Source of the DNA: Limnohabitans curvus
GTDB taxonomy: Bacteria; Pseudomonadota; Gammaproteobacteria; Burkholderiales; Burkholderiaceae_C
Length of the DNA stretch: 64,000 bases
Assembly: GCF_003063475.1 (NCBI RefSeq)
Contig: NZ_NESP01000001.1
Location: 1,178,001-1,242,000, forward strand
Reading direction: 5' to 3'
Below are positions 1 to 7,345 of the stretch, one piece after another. The notes beneath the pieces are model-generated. The model saw only the letters and a list, made by a program, of their open reading frames with translations, was not told the origin of the DNA and searched no databases. A program made the translations under genes and the position numbers. The first letter of the stretch is position 1; every line of letters begins with the position of its first letter.

Positions 1-758
1 GCTTGTCCCAAGCTAGCCTGCACGCTCTCGACCACACCCGCAATGCGCGGAACAACGTGCGATGTCCGGTCTTCGTTCAAGCGAATTTCCCCCGGCAATA
101 GCAGGGCTGTCTTGATTCGTGCAGCCCCTGCTGTGTCGATGCCAATAGATGCCGCTTTAATTTGCGCATCACTGAGTTCGACTTTCCCCTCTTCTTGTTT
201 GAGAACGAACATGAAGGGTTCGTTGGCTGTCTGGGCAACGATGCTGATCTCGAACGCGTGCGGCTCCGGCACGACCTCCCGGCTCAACAGGCTGTCTTTT
301 TCAGTCGCGAAATTGAGTGTCTGTTTCTCTCCGGTCAAACGCGTGATGGTCGCGCTGACCTTTGCAGCGCTGGTGGGAAATGGCTTGCCTTTGTCATACA
401 ACCAGACTCGCAAACGAGGCTCACCGCCTTCCTCAGCGAGTAACGCTTCCAGCCCGAAATCCCCCTCCTTGAACAGCTTGCCTCCATGCGGCCCCTTGGT
501 CGGGGCCTCGTGGTGTTCGCCGTCCGCATGACCCTTGTCGTGGTCGTGTTTGTCTCCACTCTCCTTGCCGTGATGCTCACCATCACTGTGTGCCTTGGCT
601 TCAACGTGGCTGCCGTGACCGTGGCCGTCATCTTCGGCTGTCTTGGTTGCTTTGCCGCCGAGAATGGCGCTGCCCAGTACAACGCCCGTCGCAACGATCA
701 CGGCGATGGCGATCAGATGCTTCTTGCTGACATTCAGTTTGTTGGTATCGATTTTCAT
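1..758 (-). CDS. czcB: CzcB-type RND periplasmic adaptor, N-terminal part (cut by window edge)
   Basis: Membrane-fusion (periplasmic adaptor) subunit of a heavy-metal RND efflux pump, which would link an inner-membrane CzcA-type transporter (not in the window) to the CzcC channel next door. The ATG at 758 opens a frame that runs off the left edge, so only 252 residues are visible. A membrane anchor or uncleaved signal is seen at about residues 13-34. A striking His/Asp-rich stretch follows (about 46-92), as in CzcB proteins, and then the start of the barrel/lipoyl region. The gene begins 2 nt after the czcC stop, so the two are one operon with czcC first. The metal (Co/Zn/Cd) cannot be fixed from this fragment. 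Confidence 0.9.
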   Translation of the reverse strand, partial: MKIDTNKLNVSKKHLIAIAVIVATGVVLGSAILGGKATKTAEDDGHGHGSHVEAKAHSDGEHHGKESGDKHDHDKGHADGEHHEAPTKGPHGGKLFKEGDFGLEALLAEEGGEPRLRVWLYDKGKPFPTSAAKVSATITRLTGEKQTLNFATEKDSLLSREVVPEPHAFEISIVAQTANEPFMFVLKQEEGKVELSDAQIKAASIGIDTAGAARIKTALLLPGEIRLNEDRTSHVVPRIAGVVESVQASLGQ

Positions 759-760
759 GT

Positions 761-2119
761 TTATTCCTTATTCGCTGGCTGTGTAGCATTTGCACCAAAT
801 TCGCCGAGCACGCGGTCAATGTCCGCTGCTGCGCGATGCGCCTCAGCCAATGCTTTGAGGTATTGAGACTTGGCGGCAAAGTAAGTGCGCTGTGCATCCA
901 GCACTTCCAAGAAGTTGAACTTGCCGTTTTCAAATCCGATGGTGGCCGCGTCGTAGGCGCTCTTGGCTCCAGGCAAAACATCCCGTTGCAGGACATCGAC
1001 CTCATCACGAATGGATTCCAGCCGCTCACGGGCTTGGAATAAATCCGTGCTGACGCGAACGTCCAGCGCTTGAAGTTCGTCCTGCGCCTTACCTTCGCGT
1101 TTTAGAGCTTCCAACAAGTTCCCCTGATTGCGATCAAACATTGGCAAGGGGACGGAAACACCGAACAGCAGTTGATCGCGTTGCAGCTCGTTGGGGCGTT
1201 TCACCCCCAGACTGAAAGTGACGTCCGGTATCCGTTTACTGCGCTCAACATCAACCAACGACCTGCGGCGCTCAACCTCCAGCTGCGCACGGCGCAGTGT
1301 TGGCGAAGCAGCAAGGCGCTGCTGAACGTTATCGAACGAAGGGACCGTCGGAAATTCGTCCACACTGCCCGCCACGAGGGTAAATCGAGGTGGGTTGGAC
1401 CCAAGCAAACTGGCCAAACGTGAACGAGTACTGCGTTGTTCGCTCTGTGCCTGTGCCAGTTCGACCCGCACACCTGCTTCGGCCACCCGTGCCTTGGTTT
1501 CTTCGACTGGAGAAACCCTGCCTGCTGCCACACGTTTGGCAGCTGCATCAGTAGCGCGTTTTGCCAGATCGACACTATCCTCGGCCAATGCTACGCGTTC
1601 CTGTGCTGCCAAAGTCTCGAAGAAGGCAGCGACCACAGCGGCACGAATTTCGACGCGGCGCACGTTCAGGTCCTCGGCCGCAATGTCACGTCCTCGCTCT
1701 GCCGCAGTGACACGGGCAGCGCGCTTGCCTCCCATTTCGATGGGCAAATTGATCTGCACGCTTGTTGTGCGACTCTGTACCTGCCTATCTTCGAGTGAGT
1801 AAGCAAGTTCAGGATTACGGCGAACTTGCGCCTGGACCACCTGGCCTTGTGTTGCCTCTATTTCCCGCCTTGCGACAGCCAGATCAAGGTTGCTGTCAAG
1901 GGCTAAATTGATGGCCTTTTGCAGCGTCAGTATCGTTATCGCTTCGCTCTGTAAGCCTCTTCTGACGGCTGGATGATTCTCTTGTGCTGCTGGAAGCGCC
2001 TGAGCGAAAGCTGCCCCTGCGGTCAGCGCTAAGAGCAAACTCGTAGCTACCGCAACTCTTGATGTGCGGGGGACGGAGACTGACTTCCGTCGTTTGTGAT
2101 TGTGATGACTCTTCAACAT
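761..2119 (-). CDS. czcC: CzcC-type outer-membrane channel of heavy-metal RND efflux
   Basis: TolC/OEP-family outer-membrane factor, 452 aa, the exit duct of a CzcCBA-type cation efflux system. A basic N-terminus and a hydrophobic stretch (about 21-39) ending in an Ala-rich AFA/Q-like site fit a signal peptide. The remainder is two homologous, long alpha-helical Ala/Glu/Arg-rich repeats typical of outer membrane efflux proteins. It is followed after 2 nt by czcB. A CzcI-like gene and a P1B ATPase lie upstream on the same strand, so this is one metal-resistance locus. The 168-nt gap upstream (2120-2287) is the likely promoter region. Confidence 0.9.
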   Translation of the reverse strand: MLKSHHNHKRRKSVSVPRTSRVAVATSLLLALTAGAAFAQALPAAQENHPAVRRGLQSEAITILTLQKAINLALDSNLDLAVARREIEATQGQVVQAQVRRNPELAYSLEDRQVQSRTTSVQINLPIEMGGKRAARVTAAERGRDIAAEDLNVRRVEIRAAVVAAFFETLAAQERVALAEDSVDLAKRATDAAAKRVAAGRVSPVEETKARVAEAGVRVELAQAQSEQRSTRSRLASLLGSNPPRFTLVAGSVDEFPTVPSFDNVQQRLAASPTLRRAQLEVERRRSLVDVERSKRIPDVTFSLGVKRPNELQRDQLLFGVSVPLPMFDRNQGNLLEALKREGKAQDELQALDVRVSTDLFQARERLESIRDEVDVLQRDVLPGAKSAYDAATIGFENGKFNFLEVLDAQRTYFAAKSQYLKALAEAHRAAADIDRVLGEFGANATQPANKE

Positions 2120-2287
2120 CCGATTCTCCGGTGATATTCAAAAACACGAGGGAATCGGTGGAGAGCGATCCAAATGATCGCCTACGACGCCATCACATTA
2201 ACCGCACGAAGTCGGCTTGACACGGTCACGCTCTAGGCGTATCCGAACATTGGGATGACGAAGGGAAAGGAACGCGCTCCCCACCGA

Positions 2288-2641
2288 TCAGGCGAGGACG
2301 TGCCACTGAGGGCGTTCGAGGCGTTCAAAAGGGGGCGACGTGAGACGAGCCCCGTACTCTGCTGTATCCAGAGACGAGTCGGCCAGCGATGCAATCGCTA
2401 CTGCCCCAAGCAAGGCCGACAAACATCCTGCGTGACAGGATGCGCAATCGGGGTCGCCACCGATGGTCTTGACTGAATCGGAAGATGCGTCTTTGCCATC
2501 CGCAGTCTTGTGCTGATGGTCATGGTGACCAAAGTGCTTGGCTGAGGTACCGGTTTCGTGTTGGCAATAGCTGGCTGCAGCCGCCCAGCTAAGCTGTAGC
2601 GGCACAAATACCAACAAAAGGATTGCCAACCATTTACGCAT
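2288..2641 (-). CDS. CzcI-like small His/Cys-rich periplasmic protein
   Basis: A 117-aa exported protein. From the ATG at 2641 it has a short basic start and a hydrophobic signal peptide (about residues 3-22). A His-rich metal-binding-looking segment follows (FGHHDHQHK, about 37-45), then a CASCHAGC cluster. Small proteins of this kind (CzcI/DUF2946-like) sit beside czcCBA and affect cobalt/zinc/cadmium resistance. An ATG 39 nt further upstream would spoil the signal peptide, so I prefer the internal start. It lies 45 nt downstream of cadA on the same strand and may be co-transcribed with it. The family call rests on size, signal and context. Confidence 0.65.
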   Translation of the reverse strand: MRKWLAILLLVFVPLQLSWAAAASYCQHETGTSAKHFGHHDHQHKTADGKDASSDSVKTIGGDPDCASCHAGCLSALLGAVAIASLADSSLDTAEYGARLTSPPFERLERPQWHVLA

Positions 2642-2686
2642 ATGATCAAGAGTATAGCAGCTATAGACTTTCCCGTACATCTTTTT

Positions 2687-4921
2687 CTACTTGCTCGATT
2701 GCTTTCCAAGCAACCTTAGCCCATTGAGGACCACCAGCAAGCTTGCCCCCATGTCCGCAAACACCGCCATCCACATGGAGGCGTTGTCGAAGATGGCCAG
2801 CACTAAGAACACCAACTTGATGCCCAGCGCGAGACATATGTTCTGCCACAGAACAGCGTGGGTGCGCTTCGAGAGCCGTATCGTTTCCGGCAGACGACGC
2901 AGGTCATCGTTCATGACCACAACATCTGCGGCTTCCATCGCCGTATGGGTTCCAGCAGCACCCATGGCGAAGCCGATGTCGGCCTTAGCAAGTGCTGGTG
3001 CATCGTTGATGCCATCGCCAGTCATTGCCGTGATGCCCAGTCGCTGTTGAAGTTCGCCGATAGCCTGTAGTTTGTCTTCTGGCAGCAGGTTGCCCCGCAC
3101 TTCGGCTATGCCCGCCAGAGAGCCAACGGTGCGCGCGGTCGCGATGTTATCCCCTGTCAGCATGACCGGTGTCACGCCGAGCGACTTCAGGTCGGCCACC
3201 GCTTGGGCGGAGGATGGTTTGATGGTGTCCGCCACCGCGCAGATCGCCATCACACGTTCGCTGTTAGCGAGGAGTGTGACCGTGCGACCTGCCTCCTCAT
3301 GAACTGCGAGGCGGGTTTCGAGTTCAGCCGAACATTGCCCACGCTCCTCGATCCAGCGGTGGTTGGCCAGCGCGTAGGAATGATTGCCGATAACACCTTG
3401 CACTCCACGCCCTGCAACGGCTTGAAACTCTCCCACCTCTTGATCGGCGGTTGACAGCCCCTCTGCGATGGCTTTGGAAACCGGGTGATCCGACCGGCCC
3501 GCGAGACTCTTTGCAAGCCCCTCCAGCACCCGTTGATCAAGACCTGTGTCCACGGGCTCGAAGGCCACCAGTTTGGGCTTGCCTTCCGTGATCGTACCGG
3601 TCTTGTCCAGGGCCACAGCTTTGATCTTTCGCGCATCCTCCAAGTAAACGCCACCTTTGATCAAAATCCCCCGCCTTGCCCCGGCTGCCAAACCGCTGAC
3701 GACCGTGACAGGTGTGGAAATAACCAAGGCACAAGGGCAAGCGATGACCAACAACACCAAGGCCTTGTAGACAGCCTGCATCCAGGTCAAGTCCGTGATC
3801 CACGGCGCTAGCAACGCGACGGCGACAGCCAGGATGAAAACGGCAGGGGTGTAGATCGCGGCAAACCGATCTACAAAGCGCTGTGTCGGCGCACGGGACG
3901 ACTGTGCTTGCTCGACTGCGTGGATGATGCGCGCCAGGGTGCTGTCCGAAGCGGGCGCGGTGACACGGAATTCCAAGGCTGCAGACTGGTTGATGGTGCC
4001 TGCGTACACTTCGTCGCCAGGAGCCTTGTCTATAGGCAGGCTTTCCCCAGTCACAGGGGACTGGTCGATGGCACTCTGTCCGAGCGTGACGACACCATCG
4101 AGTGGAACGCGCTCTCCTGGACGGATGCGCACTGTTGCGTCGACAACGACAGCTTTGACGCCGACGCGCGTCCAACTGCCGTCACCTTGACGCACCTCGG
4201 CTTGCTCCGGTGCCAGCGCCAGCAAGCTCTTGATGGCGTTACGCGCCCGGTCCACCGCTCGAGCCTCGATGGCCTCGGCTATGGCATACAAGGCCATCAC
4301 CATGGCAGCTTCTGGCCACTGGCCTATCAAGAAGGCACCTGTCACGGCCACAGTCATCAAGGCGTTGATGTTCAAGCGTCCTTGCCGCAGTGCGGAAAGC
4401 CCTTTACCGTAGACGGAGAAACCCGCCAGGGCGATGGCCACCGCGGCCAGCGCCATTCCAAGGGCTTTTGCTGGCCAACTATCTGGAAAAGCGAATGCCA
4501 AGCCTTCAGCCGCCACGGCCAGCCCCAATGCAGCAATCAATTTGCCCCATGAGGCCCAAAAACCAGTTGGCGCAGCGGCAGTAGCTCCATCCGATTTGTC
4601 TTCTACTCCGAGTGGTTCCGGTTTGAAGCCCGCTTTGCGAATCGCATCCAGTGCCAACCGCAGAGCATGATCCTCGGCAGCGATGGTCAACTCGCGGTCG
4701 CCCAAGTTGAACTGCAAGCCACGAATGCCTGCCACGCCGTCCAGCGCTCGACGGATTTCTGACTCTTCGGACGCGCAGTCCATGTTCGCGATCCGGAATC
4801 TATGTGGCTCAACAGCCGTTGCTTTAGACGCCATTGGCCCGCCCACGGCAGGGGATGCAGCGCAGCCACTTCCACAACCGCAGGCAGTGTCAACTTGTTG
4901 GCGTTGGTGAGTAGGGTTCAT
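2687..4921 (-). CDS. cadA: Zn/Cd/Pb-translocating P1B-type ATPase
   Basis: Inner-membrane heavy-metal exporter, 744 aa. The N-terminus has a Cys-rich tract (CGCGSGC, 14-20) and an HMA domain with the NMDCASEE metal site (Cys49). Then come the TGES loop (291-294), the CPC transmembrane metal motif (395-397), the DKTGT phosphorylation site (439-443), the SDHP motif of the nucleotide domain (477-480) and a TGDGIND hinge. Near the C-terminus, Lys in GIKLVF and Asp in FADMGAS match the P1B-2 subgroup (Zn2+/Cd2+/Pb2+). An AAGGAG ribosome site precedes the ATG. It is divergent from the MerR regulator and shares its promoter region, so induction by Zn/Cd/Pb is expected. Confidence 0.93.
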   Translation of the reverse strand: MNPTHQRQQVDTACGCGSGCAASPAVGGPMASKATAVEPHRFRIANMDCASEESEIRRALDGVAGIRGLQFNLGDRELTIAAEDHALRLALDAIRKAGFKPEPLGVEDKSDGATAAAPTGFWASWGKLIAALGLAVAAEGLAFAFPDSWPAKALGMALAAVAIALAGFSVYGKGLSALRQGRLNINALMTVAVTGAFLIGQWPEAAMVMALYAIAEAIEARAVDRARNAIKSLLALAPEQAEVRQGDGSWTRVGVKAVVVDATVRIRPGERVPLDGVVTLGQSAIDQSPVTGESLPIDKAPGDEVYAGTINQSAALEFRVTAPASDSTLARIIHAVEQAQSSRAPTQRFVDRFAAIYTPAVFILAVAVALLAPWITDLTWMQAVYKALVLLVIACPCALVISTPVTVVSGLAAGARRGILIKGGVYLEDARKIKAVALDKTGTITEGKPKLVAFEPVDTGLDQRVLEGLAKSLAGRSDHPVSKAIAEGLSTADQEVGEFQAVAGRGVQGVIGNHSYALANHRWIEERGQCSAELETRLAVHEEAGRTVTLLANSERVMAICAVADTIKPSSAQAVADLKSLGVTPVMLTGDNIATARTVGSLAGIAEVRGNLLPEDKLQAIGELQQRLGITAMTGDGINDAPALAKADIGFAMGAAGTHTAMEAADVVVMNDDLRRLPETIRLSKRTHAVLWQNICLALGIKLVFLVLAIFDNASMWMAVFADMGASLLVVLNGLRLLGKQSSK

Positions 4922-4942
4922 GATCTTCTCCTTGTTGGATGG

Positions 4943-4973
4943 ATTAAAAACCCTGTAGCCACTACAATGTCAA
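4943..4973 (-). promoter_or_regulatory. MerR-family operator/promoter of cadA
   Basis: Read on the minus strand: -35 TTGACA (4973-4968), a 19-nt spacer, then -10 TTTAAT (4948-4943). The over-long spacer carries the inverted repeat GTAG-tgg-CTAC (on the minus strand). A 19-bp spacer with a central dyad is the hallmark of MerR-activated promoters, in which the regulator untwists the DNA. It lies between cadA and cadR and should control cadA. Confidence 0.85.
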
Positions 4974-5025
4974 GTACCTACAAATAAAATGGCGCAACTT
5001 TCTTGCCACCGCTCAAGGTGAAGAT

Positions 5026-5490
5026 ATGAAAATCGGTGAACTGGCCAAGGCGGCTCACACTCAGGTTGAGACGATCCGGTATTACGAACGCGAAGGATTG
5101 TTGCCAGAAACGCCTCGCACAGAAGGTAACTACCGGGTGTACGGCAGCGAACACGTTGACCGACTGTCCTTCATACGGAACTGCCGTGGGTTGGACATGA
5201 CGCTGGACGAAATCCGAATATTGCTGCGCTTCAAGGACTCGCCTCTAGAGAACTGCGCAGATGTCAATGACTTACTCGACGAGCACATCGGCCATGTGGC
5301 CGCCCGCATCAAAGAGCTGAAAGCGCTAGAGCGACAGCTCAAGACCTTGCGGGAGAACTGCCGTAAATCTCAACAGGCCAGTCAATGCGGCATCTTGAGA
5401 GAGTTGTCCACCGCATCGCATCCCGATCAGGAGTTAACCACCAGCAAGGGGCATGTTCATGGGGCACACAGTCTCAAGGCAAAGCTTTGA
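5026..5490 (+). CDS. cadR: MerR-family heavy-metal regulator (CadR/PbrR type)
   Basis: A 154-aa transcription factor. It has an N-terminal winged helix-turn-helix (MKIGELAKAAHTQVETIRYYE, residues 1-21), a dimerisation helix (about 80-110) and a metal-binding loop. Cys77, Cys112 and Cys121 sit close to the positions of the metal-binding cysteines of CadR/PbrR proteins. The C-terminal HVHGAH (143-148) resembles the His-rich tail of some CadR proteins. It is divergent from cadA, with a 19-bp-spacer promoter between them, and so is the likely activator of that gene. PbrR versus CadR (Pb versus Cd/Zn) cannot be decided by eye. Confidence 0.9.
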   Translation: MKIGELAKAAHTQVETIRYYEREGLLPETPRTEGNYRVYGSEHVDRLSFIRNCRGLDMTLDEIRILLRFKDSPLENCADVNDLLDEHIGHVAARIKELKALERQLKTLRENCRKSQQASQCGILRELSTASHPDQELTTSKGHVHGAHSLKAKL

Positions 5491-5859
5491 ACGAAAGGCA
5501 TCATCTGCTTACATCGGGTCATGACATCAATTTTCGTGATGACGATGGGCGCACTGCTTTGTATGTGGCAGTTTATGAAACTTACTATGGGCTAGCCATA
5601 CACGCTACTTGAGCGTGGCGCAGATCCAAACATTCCAGACAACGAGTGCGACTTACCTCTGGATATCGCCAAGTACTCGCACCTTTACAGACGAAGTAAC
5701 AATACAGAAATGGTGGATGCATTGGTGAAGGCTGGAGGAAAGTGCAAGGAAGGCCCGTCAGCTAGGGAGCTCCTTGATGACAAGATCTATGATGGATTTG
5801 CACAGGCCAGCGCAATGAAAAACCTTCTTTCTCTGATCGATAAAGCTAAGAAGGATTAG
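5491..5859 (+). pseudogene. Broken, 5'-truncated ankyrin-repeat protein gene
   Basis: Just after the cadR stop a frame reads LLTSGHDINFRDDDGRTAL, a typical ankyrin repeat, then hits a stop near 5612. The second half continues in another frame as LLERGADPNIPDNECDLPLD and runs to the TAG at 5857-5859. Joining the two gives consecutive ankyrin repeats, so there is a frameshift at about 5590-5605. No start codon or 5' half is present: homology begins right at the end of cadR. This looks like a remnant cut when the metal cassette and/or prophage arrived. It fills most of the gap between cadR and the prophage. Confidence 0.75.
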
Positions 5860-5903
5860 ATTCCCATGGATCCAGAAGGATTCCCGACCGCACAAACGAC
5901 AAA

Positions 5904-5935
5904 AAGCCCGACCTGTCCTAAGACAAGCCGGGCTT
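5904..5935 (-). terminator. Rho-independent terminator at the end of the late phage operon
   Basis: Inverted repeat AAGCCCG...CGGGCTT with an inner TGTC-ctaa-GACA arm. On the minus strand it is followed by TTTTTG. It sits directly after the last lysis gene (stop at 5940) and marks the left end of the leftward phage transcript. It may also work rightward for the ankyrin remnant. Confidence 0.85.
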
Positions 5936-5939
5936 CTGT

Positions 5940-6437
5940 TTAAGGTTCAATTGCTGATTGTTTTTGGTACCACCGCTGTACCTCAAGCAGCATCAGGGTG
6001 GTTTGTGCAGCATCCTTGCTCAACTGCGCGCAACTCACCGCTCCCGCATCTCCAGCGGTAAGAGATACAGCGTCGGCGGGGTGGCTTGCAGCTCCTGCGG
6101 GAGCTTCGGAAACTGTGGGCACACTCCCGGCACAGATTGGGGTGCTACTGCACACCCCGACAGGGCGAAGACTAGGCAAACGACTGGCCAGTGCCTTTGA
6201 GTTTTTGGCATATTCATTTGAGATTTCCCGATTGATTTGACTTTGAGATTGCTGCACATCAGCGGCGCGTTGCTCTTGCTTGGCCACGACCAACGCCACG
6301 CGTAACTTCTCGGCATTCCACTCCCGTTGAATCCGGGACTCTCCGATCTGAACTCCGCAGATGAATACCATCATCAGCACGAGACCGCCCATCAGGTAAT
6401 TCCAGTTGGCGTAGATGAATCTGGAAACCCAGCTCAT
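5940..6437 (-). CDS. Rz-like inner-membrane spanin
   Basis: A 165-aa lysis protein. It has one N-terminal membrane segment (about residues 14-32, type II orientation), then a Gln/Ala/Arg-rich helical periplasmic domain. I-spanins of this layout join an outer-membrane lipoprotein to fuse the two membranes at the end of lysis. The start overlaps the endolysin stop (ATGA). A second frame inside it encodes a short lipoprotein (Rz1, 6217-6035), which supports the call strongly. It is last in the late operon. Confidence 0.8.
   Translation of the reverse strand: MSWVSRFIYANWNYLMGGLVLMMVFICGVQIGESRIQREWNAEKLRVALVVAKQEQRAADVQQSQSQINREISNEYAKNSKALASRLPSLRPVGVCSSTPICAGSVPTVSEAPAGAASHPADAVSLTAGDAGAVSCAQLSKDAAQTTLMLLEVQRWYQKQSAIEP
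6035..6217 (-). CDS. Rz1-like outer-membrane spanin lipoprotein, nested in Rz
   Basis: A 60-aa frame wholly inside the Rz gene in a different frame. It starts MNMPKTQRHWPVVC, then has a hydrophobic stretch with lipobox ALSGC (Cys is the lipidation site). A short Pro-rich mature part follows (PQFPKLPQ, ATPP). Small size, a lipobox and Pro-rich character within Rz are the known signature of Rz1 o-spanins. The start could be the ATG at 6217 or the one at 6211. Confidence 0.8.
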   Translation of the reverse strand: MNMPKTQRHWPVVCLVFALSGCAVAPQSVPGVCPQFPKLPQELQATPPTLYLLPLEMRER

Positions 6438-6898
6438 GGCGTACCTCCGTCCAGAGCTTGCAGCTTGTGTTGGTTCATCAGATTGATCACTTTGTCGGCA
6501 TAGCCTGGATCAGTGGCATACCCGGCTTTGGCCAGTGCCTGTGCAAATGCCTCTGCCTTGAGGCATTGGAAGCACGGCTGATAGCGTGGGTTTTGCTTGA
6601 GAAAGGCTGCGTGGTCATCGATGCTCTCTTGCCAGCTGGCGTACTTGCGCCACTTGGCAGGCACCACAACCCACTGGCCACGGATGAATTCCTTGGTCTG
6701 CAAGATCAAGGTCTCCCCCCGCCAACGGCTATCGGCCTTGATACCAAAGAGGTTCTTCCCCACCTTAGCAAGACCCGACTCACCCCAACCTGACTCCAAG
6801 GCCGCCTGAGCGATCGTGATGCTGGCGAACACACCCGTGCGTTTGGCAGTAGCCTGCGCGGAAGATCCGATCATTGCGATGAACTCAATCGGCTTCAT
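6434..6898 (-). CDS. Phage endolysin, glucosaminidase/FlgJ-like fold
   Basis: A 154-aa muramidase-type lysis enzyme that cuts peptidoglycan glycan strands. The motif AALESGWGESGLA (about 32-44), with Glu35 as the probable catalytic acid, and KNLFGIKAD are typical of the glucosaminidase domain (GH73, FlgJ-like). AFAQALAKAGYATDPGYADKV near the C-terminus is also typical. No signal peptide is seen, so release would need the holin, whose gene overlaps this start by 4 nt. The 3' end overlaps Rz by 4 nt, giving holin-endolysin-Rz/Rz1. Confidence 0.85.
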   Translation of the reverse strand: MKPIEFIAMIGSSAQATAKRTGVFASITIAQAALESGWGESGLAKVGKNLFGIKADSRWRGETLILQTKEFIRGQWVVVPAKWRKYASWQESIDDHAAFLKQNPRYQPCFQCLKAEAFAQALAKAGYATDPGYADKVINLMNQHKLQALDGGTP

Positions 6899-7278
6899 AG
6901 CAGCTCCTTCACGTCCTTGGCCACGGCATCAAGCGAGTCATCCCGACGCTTGTCGATGAAAGCAAAGGTCCAGCGCACCATCGCCCATCCCGGCAGACCA
7001 CAGGCAAAGATCAATCCACCCATGGCACACAGTCCCATGGTTGAAAACGCCCAGTGATGTAGATCGAAGTGCTCGACGGTGAATGCACCGCCGCCGATGC
7101 TGGACACCACCGTGCTGATCAAGCCGACGGCCCACTCCCGCTTATTCCGAGGTGGGGTCATCAGCATGACCACCACGGCTGCCAAAGTGGCCCCGCTCGC
7201 GACAGCGGCTGCTGTTCCTCCCAGCGCCTTGTAGGCCACTGCTGCTCCGGCGACCCCACTACTTGTCGGTTCTGGCAT
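6895..7278 (-). CDS. Putative holin (multi-span membrane protein)
   Basis: A 127-aa membrane protein placed directly before the endolysin, with a 4-nt overlap. Hydrophobic segments lie at about 25-41, 50-64 and 77-104, and the C-terminus is charged (DKRRDDSLDAVAKDVKELL). Position, size and topology fit a phage holin that permeabilises the inner membrane, but no family motif was recognised. It follows the tail-tip gene after a hairpin terminator, so lysis genes may have partly separate expression. Confidence 0.65.
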   Translation of the reverse strand: MPEPTSSGVAGAAVAYKALGGTAAAVASGATLAAVVVMLMTPPRNKREWAVGLISTVVSSIGGGAFTVEHFDLHHWAFSTMGLCAMGGLIFACGLPGWAMVRWTFAFIDKRRDDSLDAVAKDVKELL

Positions 7279-7297
7279 TCATTTCTCCAAAAAGAAA

Positions 7298-7322
7298 CCC
7301 GCCGGGATTGCTCCTCGGCGGG
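7298..7322 (-). terminator. Hairpin terminator between the tail-tip and lysis genes
   Basis: CCCGCCG...CGGCGGG stem (7 bp, extendable past a bulge). On the minus strand it is followed by TTTCTTTTTGG. It lies between the tail-tip stop (7346) and the holin start (7278), so it may attenuate late transcription before lysis. Confidence 0.75.
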
Positions 7323-7345
7323 CGGTTACAAAAATCAGGTTCAGA

